Assembly (NCBI GenBank): GCA_037783545.1
Contig: JBBELK010000826.1
Location: 124,001-188,000, forward strand
Length of the DNA stretch: 64,000 nucleotides
Source: Henricia sp. BOLD:AAB3569
Lineage: Eukaryota > Echinodermata > Asteroidea > Spinulosida > Echinasteridae
Reading direction: 5' to 3'
Positions within the stretch are counted from its first letter, which is position 1, and every line of letters starts with the position of its first letter. Made by a program: the position numbers and the translations under genes. Below, piece by piece: positions 59,701 to 64,000 of the stretch. The notes beneath the pieces are model-generated. The model was not told the origin of the DNA. It ran no database searches and saw only the letters and a program-made list of their open reading frames with translations.

Positions 59701-62595
59701 CAGTTGAACCTACTTTAGTAAGGTTAAAAATGCAAGTTCCAAAGGGGATTTCGGGGTAGTAATGCAATGTACTGCGCTTCAGTCAGCCCTCAGATGGCGA
59801 CTTGCAAGAAATAGGTCAATGTGGCCTTTTGTGACCGACCGACTCTTTGGAGAAATTACTGTTACAAAATGGGCCTGCATCTGTTGCCATTTATTAGGTT
59901 TCTTTTTAGAGGCTACAGATTCGTACTGAGCAATTGACTGGGAATAGGTTTGGATTATTAAACCTTTTAAGGGATTTCCCGTCTTAAAGTCAGCCAAAAT
60001 TACAATTTTGAACTTTCTGTTCAATGAAAAGCATGTACCTATCTAGGCCCGTTTACACTCGATTCGCCTTTGCCGAATCGAACTCCGCAATTTCCAAAAA
60101 GGCAAGTTGAAGCCAGGTAGGCGCTAAGTGTAAACGCAAAAGGTGAATTGGAAAGGGCGGATCAGACTCAGGTCTGATTCGCCTTTTAAGTCACCTTTGG
60201 GGTAGGGTTGAACCCCGCAATTGTCAAGGTCGCTTGTAGTGTAAATGTTACCTGAATACAGATTCAGCAATTTGAGTGTCTTTGGGCGGTGCCCGCCGTG
60301 TGACCAATCTGGCACTAGTGCCGCAACACATAACAGCTCACGCATGCGCTGCGGTACATGTAAGTGGTGGCTTTTGTGGTTTCTGAAGGCGAGTTGAAAC
60401 TATTTGGGGTGTAGTGTAAACACAGCAAATATTAAGTTTTGCGGTCGCATTAAAAATGCTGGGTCTGTATCCACCTTTGCCAGTTCGAGTGTAAACACGG
60501 TGACTGTTGTAATTTGAAAACCACAGGCATGTTTTGCATTTGTTTTATTAAAAAGTGCCACATCCATTTACTTTTTTGTTTCAACAAATAATAGGTTTTT
60601 AATTTATTTCATTCAAGAGCTGGATTTACTGAGTACCAAGGAGTTGTGCAATTTGTAATTGCAAAATTATAGTGTCGAAATTGACTCAGATGTAACAGGG
60701 AAACTACGTCTAAACTTGACCCAAATGCTACCTTATATGAAATAAATTATTACAGGAAATTAATAAACATGTTTAGATTGAGAAATATTCTCAAGCAAAA
60801 CGTATTTACTTAAGCAGGGCCTACATAATTTTCGCATTTTTTCTTATACATACTTGGAGCTGCTGGGTGCACGGAATTCCAACTTTCTGTACTCGTTAAC
60901 ACACTTGATTCTGCTGTTGTTGCCATAGAAACGTGGTGACCTGAAACAAAAAATTAATTAAAATTCATGAATCATTTTACTGCCAAAAGATGTAAAACCA
61001 CATTTCACCAAGTTTAACTTTGTTGAACTCAACAAATTTCACTTAACAGGAGCATTATATCAGGTGTCTCGGGTTCGAATCCTTGTTTGAATTCCTGTCT
61101 GTTTTTGTAACATGGGCTCTTTAAACAGATATAACATTTGACGTGTTTTACGAGTTATTTTGCATTTGTGTCAAAATACTGGATGAAAAAAGTTACCTGA
61201 ATTTTCTGTATACGTTTTACAAAAAAATGAAAATAATTCTAATTTGTTTAAATCATGGGTCTCTGCACATTAAAATTACACATAATTTGAGCAAAAAACG
61301 CAGAGAGATCACACTTATAATTTGAATTTATGCTAGGGATGGGACGTTTAACTGGTTAACCGTTTAAAAAAAAGAAATTGAAAAACCAGTTTTGCCGAAC
61401 GTTTAAACGAAACTCAATGTTAAAGAATTTACAATAGTTTTCAGAGGGTTATTTGTAATGACTTCATATATAAATTTATATGGGGTCGTAGTAACATGTT
61501 GACCAGATAAAGGTTCAATGATTATTTTGGGGCCTAGGGGTATTATGTACATTGCACATGTATCTATAAACACCAGCAACAATCTTTAGTGTCGGCGGAC
61601 GGTTAACCAACACTTGAAAGAATTGCAAACCGGTTTCTGAATTAACCGTAAATTCCCATTTCTAATTTATGCAATTACAAAAAATGTTATTATAATATGT
61701 TGAGTGTGCGTCGTACGTAATTTTAAAAATATTGCCACTGCACCCAGGTTTCAAAGTAGTACAGGCAACAACATAAAACACACATAAATCACTTGATGTA
61801 TTCAAATTAATTAATTCCACGCATAATGCCGGGCCACAAAAAAAATCCAATTGTTAGACTGTGCCTAATAAAATCCCTGCCAGAAGTCTTGGGGATTATT
61901 TAGGCCACAACGCAGGCTCAAAGCCCAGGGGAAATTACATGAAACACCCTTTTAGCAATATTAACAGTTACAATGAATTGGATTAAGGTCACTCTTTTGG
62001 GAGGGGGGAAATAGAAAAAAAAGCCCCACAGATAATTTGTACTTAATTTTTTTTTTCGGTTTATGTCCTTTTTTGGCAGCGAGGTGGTTTTATTGTTGCT
62101 ACCGGCTTATAAAGCTTTTTTTGTTGCGGGAAATATTTCGATATTCCGACTAATCAACCTTGCTTCAATTATTCCTTGTGCACCATGCATCATTACTAAT
62201 CCCTGATTAAATCGAGGGCTTCATTATTTGATTATTTCTCAGAGATATTTACATACATTTATTGGTAAAAGTCTGCACAATTATTTCCTGTTTTATTAAC
62301 CTCAGTGTTAAATTCCGTCATTCAATTTATAAAAAAATCTTAGTATTAACAGATTTGGGAAATTATATGTAAGGCCTACAGTCGAATCTCATGAATGGGA
62401 GGTGCTAGGGACTTTGGTCCAATCAGAGCGCAGGTTTCATAACGCTAATGCTAGAAAACAAAGGGCCCGGCTCTTACCATCTGTGCCATTGGTTGTTACA
62501 GAGCAGTTACTGTCTGTGGAATTGTCGTGCTGTGGTGAATTCCCATTGGTGCTAGACACTTGGCTTTGTGGACTAGCCAACTGCTGTATTTCCAT
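18687..62595 (-). CDS. eya: Eya (eyes absent) transcription cofactor and HAD phosphatase, 17 coding exons, complete
   Basis: Exons in transcript order: 62595-62478, 60940-60854, 58652-58557, 57300-57213, 55184-55030, 51377-51249, 51063-50969, 49512-49350, 48751-48671, 47508-47354, 46899-46816, 34931-34842, 29473-29415, 26470-26310, 25423-25309, 24707-24485, 18767-18687. They total 1980 nt (659 aa plus stop) and all phases join. The start [11 protein letters not shown] parallels vertebrate EYA1 [21 protein letters not shown] parallels its KTEPMSSSE block. The middle is Tyr/Ser/Gln/Pro rich (transactivation region). From [14 protein letters not shown] onward it is the Eya domain: nucleophile motif WDLDET, then [81 protein letters not shown] and [20 protein letters not shown]. 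The Six-Eya-Dach network is the known context. A 5' UTR exon probably exists, because an acceptor (CCCCAG) ends 4 bp before the ATG. Confidence 0.95.
19100..19410 (+). repeat. Two-unit palindromic-end repeat, inverted copy at 53775-54092
   Basis: Two units of about 120 bp each start GGCCGATTTCACAAAG and end CTTAACTTTTGTGAAATC. They are separated by about 70 bp. The same pair with the same spacer exists in reverse at 53775-54092. Eya intron 16. Confidence 0.7.
19411..21111. other. Eya intron 16, part without recognised elements
   Basis: 19440-19640 holds loose repeats of the type CCAAATTTATCAAACAGGC. Nothing else is recognised, and the open frames here match no family I know. Confidence 0.4.
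21114..21293 (-). mobile_element. TA-flanked MITE, copy 2 (complete)
   Basis: Ends CAGTGAAAC and GTTTCACTG, with TA directly outside each end (21112-21113 and 21294-21295), as in Tc1/mariner insertions. The inverted repeats extend about 26 bp imperfectly. The body has reiterated GGCCAC. Confidence 0.75.
22100..22211. repeat. CATGTGAT-type short tandem repeat
   Basis: Variants of ATGTGATACGC (core CATGTG) are reiterated about ten times immediately left of the palindromic array. Confidence 0.55.
22212..24452. repeat. 2.2-kb palindromic array with ATGGCGGCC motifs
   Basis: The ends are complementary: TAGTCGGGTATCTATGGGGG on the left and the complement of CCCCCATAGATACTCGACTA on the right. Each arm has about three degenerate units beginning near AGGTGCATTTTATGGTCCTA (22265, 22790 and 23108 on the left; mirrored near 23405, 23870 and 24370). 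The units repeat TTACCCTCGCAAATTTATTT, then AAAATGGCGGCCAATATGG. The right end lies 33 bp from the Eya exon at 24485. No credible ORF. Confidence 0.8.
23600..23795 (-). mobile_element. tRNA-derived SINE inserted in the right arm
   Basis: On the minus strand it starts TGGCCGAGCGGTCTAGTGCG (class II Leu/Ser tRNA-like A box). It continues to B box GGTTCGATTCC and then the SINE core GCCCTTGAGCAAGGCACTCAA. It explains part of the length difference between the two arms. Confidence 0.7.
24453..24484 (-). promoter_or_regulatory. eya: Tandem in-frame splice donors after the Eya penultimate exon
   Basis: On the minus strand CAG|GTTGGT ends the exon at 24485, and CAG|GTTAGT lies exactly 30 nt further. 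The first gives [10 protein letters not shown], which aligns with vertebrate KKHNMPFWRI. The second would add ten residues ([10 protein letters not shown]) in frame. Confidence 0.55.
26076..26229. repeat. Near-perfect foldback palindrome
   Basis: The arms start CAAAAGGTCACGGGTCACTA and extend about 60 bp through CCAGATCGG and GAACAATAGAGCCA. The same peptide therefore appears on both strands. The loop is about 35 bp. Eya intron 14, 80 bp from the exon at 26310. Confidence 0.8.
27168..27303 (+). repeat. Foldback tRNA-Asn-like SINE, copy 2
   Basis: The tRNA-like body at 27207-27279 has a perfect acceptor stem GGCTTCA/TGGAGCC and anticodon GTT. Position 33 is C, not the universal T, and the T-stem mismatches are those of copy 1. 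The left flank ACAACTGCA plus GATTCGAGACCACC and the right flank GCATCCAGAT are shared with 10668-10810. Eya intron 13. Confidence 0.65.
28005..28180 (+). repeat. Dispersed repeat, direct copy at 50128-50285
   Basis: It shares ACTAAAGTGTGACA-type sequence, TATTCACTGGTAAYCTG, GTCCATTGCTAAAG and AGGGAAACAGTTCACTGG with 50128-50285. A partial copy lies at 25860-25945. Confidence 0.6.
29474..31942. other. Eya intron 12, right-hand side of the 29415 exon
   Basis: No gene or clear repeat family is seen. There are G-rich purine tracts at 30380-30440 and 31605-31625. Open frames on the minus strand at 31156-31879 look like translated low-complexity sequence. Confidence 0.35.
31951..32284 (-). mobile_element. 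tRNA-derived SINE, full length
   Basis: On the minus strand it starts at 32284 with a tRNA-like head (A box TGGTCTAGTGGGT, B box GGGGTTCGAGCCCC). The core GTGTCCCTGGGCAAGGCACTTAATC follows, then a unique body, ending in a (TTA)n tail at 31951-31971. The sister copy is at 63132-63450. Eya intron 12. Confidence 0.8.
32715..32754. repeat. Run of 40 C (40 G on the Eya strand)
   Basis: A homopolymer of 40 C followed by ACCCCCAC. In the Eya pre-mRNA it would be a long G run able to form G-quadruplexes. The length may be inexact in the assembly. Confidence 0.85.
35489..35835. mobile_element. TTAA MITE, copy B
   Basis: Starts TTAAAGGAGC and ends GATCTGGTCACGCTCCTTCAA. The interior matches copy A at 8770-9122 along its length. 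Confidence 0.75.
36333..36374. repeat. G-rich tract
   Basis: Almost uninterrupted G over about 42 bp, with single A and T breaks, followed by GTGGGGTGGG. A potential G-quadruplex on the non-transcribed strand of Eya. Confidence 0.8.
38338..38749. mobile_element. Foldback element with reiterated AATGCGGACA
   Basis: Left end GCCTGTCCGCATT is inverted relative to right end AATGCGGACACGG. The phrase AGTCCAATGCGGACA recurs at about 38404, 38527, 38648 and 38733. No ORF. Eya intron 11. Confidence 0.65.
40485..40595 (-). repeat. Partial copy of the 45680-46110 repeat
   Basis: It shares GCCTCTGTAGGAGCC, GTGCCACTCTGCTT and GCACTTCTAG with 45720-45835. It ends next to MITE copy C. Confidence 0.6.
40607..40974. 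mobile_element. TTAA MITE, copy C
   Basis: Ends TTAAAGGAGTGTGACCAGA and TCTGGTCACGCTCCTTTAA are inverted with two mismatches. The interior differs from copies A and B but the ends are the same, so this is a sister subfamily. Confidence 0.75.
41560..41735 (+). repeat. SINE-like fragment
   Basis: It contains GTCGCTAGGCAAGACACTTTG, a diverged form of the SINE core seen at 32170 and 63215, followed by ATCAATGGGAACCAAGTATAAATGGGA-type sequence. No head is visible. Confidence 0.4.
41823..41849. repeat. Run of 27 C
   Basis: A homopolymer in a C-rich context (41800-41849) followed by seven A. It would be a G run in Eya pre-mRNA. Confidence 0.85.
43805..43990 (-). pseudogene. Relic of a Tc1-like transposase N-terminal helix-turn-helix
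   Basis: Inside a 112-aa minus-strand frame, [30 protein letters not shown] resembles the first HTH of Tc1-family transposases (L-T-E-x-E-R, G-x-S-x-x-x-V-A-x-x-F-x-V). Downstream sequence is too diverged to recognise, with only NSPLT hinting at the linker. There is no DDE domain and no terminal repeat found nearby. Confidence 0.5.
45680..46110 (-). repeat. Dispersed repeat, inverted copy of 7525-7845
   Basis: The longest of three copies. Phrases shared by complement include CCAGAAACAGGAAATGTCAC, GAGGAAATCACTGAAGCAGAAC and TGCACTTCTAGGG. Confidence 0.65.
46998..47262. repeat. Degenerate 12-bp minisatellite, unit about AACTGCTAAGCA
   Basis: About 20 imperfect units. It yields Leu/Ser-rich open frames on both strands that are not genes. 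It lies in Eya intron 10, just upstream of the catalytic exon. Confidence 0.75.
49166..49245 (+). repeat. tRNA-like SINE head
   Basis: A box-like GGTGGTCCAGTGGTGAAGG and B box GGGTTTGAATCCC lie 30 bp apart, with weak end pairing. No extended SINE body is recognised. Eya intron 8. Confidence 0.5.
49581..49800. mobile_element. Foldback element with GTCGACTT motifs
   Basis: Ends CTCACCAAGTTGACTT and AAGTCAACTTGGTGAG are perfect complements. The interior repeats GTCGACTTxxCAA in both orientations. No ORF. Confidence 0.7.
49935..50103. repeat. GTTTACACAG / GTCGGCCGA foldback fragment
   Basis: GTTTACACAG occurs twice (near 49967 and 50071). TTTTGTCGGCCGA also occurs twice, and GGAGTCTGTCAGACTCC is a local palindrome. 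The full ends are not resolved. Confidence 0.45.
50128..50285 (+). repeat. Dispersed repeat, direct copy of 28005-28180
   Basis: See shared phrases GTCCATTGCTAAAG and CAGGGAAACAGTTCACTGGTTT, then TAGACCCA and GGCAACACACAAAG. Confidence 0.6.
51470..51893. mobile_element. Element with 120-bp tandem units and inverted ends
   Basis: CAAGCCTTGA at the left end is inverted at the right (TCAAGGCTTG). Inside, a unit of about 120 bp repeats: GGGATAGGGCATGCTGGC at 51629 and 51751, and GTATATCATGAAGGG at 51667 and 51786. A 140-aa open frame is a by-product. Confidence 0.65.
52410..52512 (+). repeat. SINE 3' fragment
   Basis: AAGCAAGGCGCTTAACCTCAATTGCTTCATCC is the SINE core type, followed by GATGGGATGTAAGGACG. 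No tRNA head. Eya intron 5. Confidence 0.5.
53775..54092 (-). repeat. Two-unit palindromic-end repeat, inverted copy of 19100-19410
   Basis: Units at about 53778-53893 and 53967-54092 both run GATTTCACAAAAxTTAAGACGAG to CTTAGxxCTTTGTGAxAT. The spacer also matches the complement of the other copy. Confidence 0.7.
55290..55405 (-). repeat. TTGCGCAACTTTT repeat, inverted copy of 11455-11575
   Basis: Contains TTGCGCAAC in several orientations and TAATTACACGCAAGCTATGAGG. Adjacent to the Eya exon at 55030-55184. Confidence 0.55.
56632..56981. repeat. Inverted repeat, arms about 100 bp
   Basis: 56632-56730 pairs with 56876-56981: GGTAAAGGGGGCATTTTGGC, ACACAGACCATATTTT, TTTGTCTGGTCTCAAAATA. The spacer is about 145 bp. 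The right arm has a short insertion (ACATGTA). Eya intron 4. Confidence 0.75.
57750..58154. mobile_element. GTTTACACT foldback element with CCCGAGCTCGGGATC
   Basis: Ends CTGTGTTTACACTGGTCCCG and, on the other strand, CCTGTTTACACTTGATCCCG. GATCCCGAGCTCGGGATC palindromes recur near 57767, 57996 and 58132. No ORF. Eya intron 3. Confidence 0.65.
60048..60500. mobile_element. GTTTACACTCG foldback element
   Basis: Ends CCCGTTTACACTCGATTCG and CAGTTCGAGTGTAAACACGG are inverted repeats. GTGTAAA also occurs internally near 60129, 60238 and 60414. Eya intron 2. The end sequence resembles 57750-58154. Confidence 0.65.
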
Positions 62596-63131
62596 AGACC
62601 TGGGGAGAAGGGTTGATATGAAAAATGGGATGTTACGAAGAGTAAAATAAACGCATATTTTTAGGTTTTACTATCTCTAATATTAGGCCAAAAAACTGTT
62701 TAGCGTAAGTTGAAGTCTCCCAGAATGATGCGGTGACGCGTTTTGGGGTGTTTTGTCCCGTTTTTTTTTGTTCTTTTTGGTAAGTGGATTCCAAGCAATA
62801 AAGTCAAGTTGACATGAAGCCAACAGGCATGTTTTTAATCGAAACACTAAACAGACGGTGTGTACCTAAGTAAAAAAAAAAAAACTTTGACGCGCATGGT
62901 TGAAAGTGACACGCGCACTAACGCTAAACAATTTTTTATGGCCTTAGTTTTTGTTTGGAGCAAGTGTAGAATCTACTAAAATAAAGATTTTGCAATTTAG
63001 GTACACGTCCAATTTTAAGATGCACAGACTATTCGTGCCGAAGGACAGTTCGATCGTGTCCCCTGAATCAGTTACATACAACACAAACTTCTGGTTATAA
63101 TGGTACCAGACTATTTATGCGTTCCATAAAT
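62596..63131 (-). other. Immediate 5' flank of the Eya start codon
   Basis: GTCT (62599-62596) precedes the ATG and follows a CTTCTCCCCAG acceptor, so this flank is probably intron behind a 5' UTR exon further right. No promoter is recognised here. Confidence 0.45.
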
Positions 63132-63450
63132 TGGGTCTAGTAGGTACACAGCCATGCTTATGATCGCGAGGATATAGGTTCAATCCCCACTTGTGCCAAC
63201 ATGTTTGTGTCCCTGGGCAAGGCACTTAATCTCAATTGCCTCATCAACCCAGCAATATTTGTGGAGCTGTTGGGAGAATGCCACAATCTAAGTGCTGATA
63301 GGGTTGTGCACCTTGGCTAGGTAGCCACCTAGTTGAAGCGAAATGGTTCTGGTGATTCCCTGATGGCAGCGGTAATAATGGCAACAGCGCCAGGAGTACC
63401 CTGCAGGGTAGACGTGTGCGCTACACAATAATCCACCGTTACTATTATTA
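63132..63450 (+). mobile_element. tRNA-derived SINE, sister of 31951-32284
   Basis: Head GGTCTAGTAGGTACAC with B box AGGTTCAATCCCC, core TGTGTCCCTGGGCAAGGCACTTAATCTC, body GTGGAGCTGTTGGGAGAATGCC through GAAGCGAAATGGTTCTGGTGAT, and a short ACTATTATTA tail. Confidence 0.8.
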
Positions 63451-64000
63451 AAGTCTACCGGCCCAAGTGCTAATAAAGAAGTTATTCTTAGAAAGCTCTC
63501 CAAGATTAAATCTTTCTCTGAGCTGTCTTCGGCCTTTTTTCCCTCCTAAGTAGTTAATGTATCTTTATGTGTATACATCCAACCAAATATAAAAACACAT
63601 GTTCATCTCTTGTAGATCTCAGCTCGTTAGAAATCCCTCGAATTCTTAACCGTACAGCGGGTTACCAAGTTCATCGATAAATCAGCCGGACCCAGAACAT
63701 CGACACAACCAATCTATCATCAGTCAAACAAAGTTTGTTTTCACATTGTGTAAGTGGATGTTGTCAACAAGCATGTACCAGAAAAAAATGCTTTAGTACT
63801 AAGTACAAGTTCTCAAAGAATTTCCGAGTTTCGAGTTACAGACTTACAGTACGTTCATATTTTACTCTGTGGTGATGTAGATGAGCAAGACTTTATTGTT
63901 GAATTTTTGAAGCCTGAGGAAATTGTTTTTTGAAAGATGTTTGTTGCACTTTGCCGTTTTAAAGTACAATTTGCACGAAAGCGCATGGATTTATTACCAA

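Overview
The window is animal nuclear DNA. Genes are split into short exons by GT-AG introns that carry SINEs, MITE-like foldback elements, minisatellites and long homopolymer tracts. Both complete proteins are close to vertebrate orthologues, and ciliary and Eya genes are animal-typical. The repeat style (tRNA-derived SINEs, frequent 'acatgta', TTAA- and TA-flanked MITEs) suggests a marine invertebrate deuterostome, probably an echinoderm or other ambulacrarian. I cannot fix the species from the sequence.

Three protein genes were rebuilt exon by exon. (1) Minus strand, 1290-5062: the first two coding exons of CIMIP2C (FAM166C/C2orf70), a microtubule inner protein of cilia. Its 3' exons lie off the left edge. 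(2) Plus strand, 5514-14603: a complete 18-exon RSPH10B (radial spoke head, MORN repeats), 901 aa. (3) Minus strand, 18687-62595: a complete 17-coding-exon Eya (eyes absent) transcription cofactor/phosphatase, 659 aa, with its catalytic WDLDET exon. All exon lengths and phases join without a frameshift in the two complete genes. Most of the other long open frames are chance or repeat reading frames.

CIMIP2C and RSPH10B are head to head, with start codons 451 bp apart. The gap holds forkhead-like and X-box-like motifs, so they probably share a ciliary (RFX/FOXJ1-type) promoter. RSPH10B and Eya converge, with 4.1 kb between stop codons; much of that is likely Eya 3' UTR. Eya introns make up most of the window, the largest being 11.9 kb between the catalytic exon and the next one.

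The unusual material is in the repeats. It includes a 2.2-kb palindromic array full of YY1-like ATGGCGGC sites abutting an Eya exon, and a tRNA-Asn-like SINE whose 5' flank is an inverted copy of its own T-arm. There are also several TTAA-flanked MITEs, several foldback elements with reiterated end motifs, a cluster of tRNA T-arm/B-box motifs, and a Tc1-like transposase relic. I found no bacterial-type operon, CRISPR array or virus.
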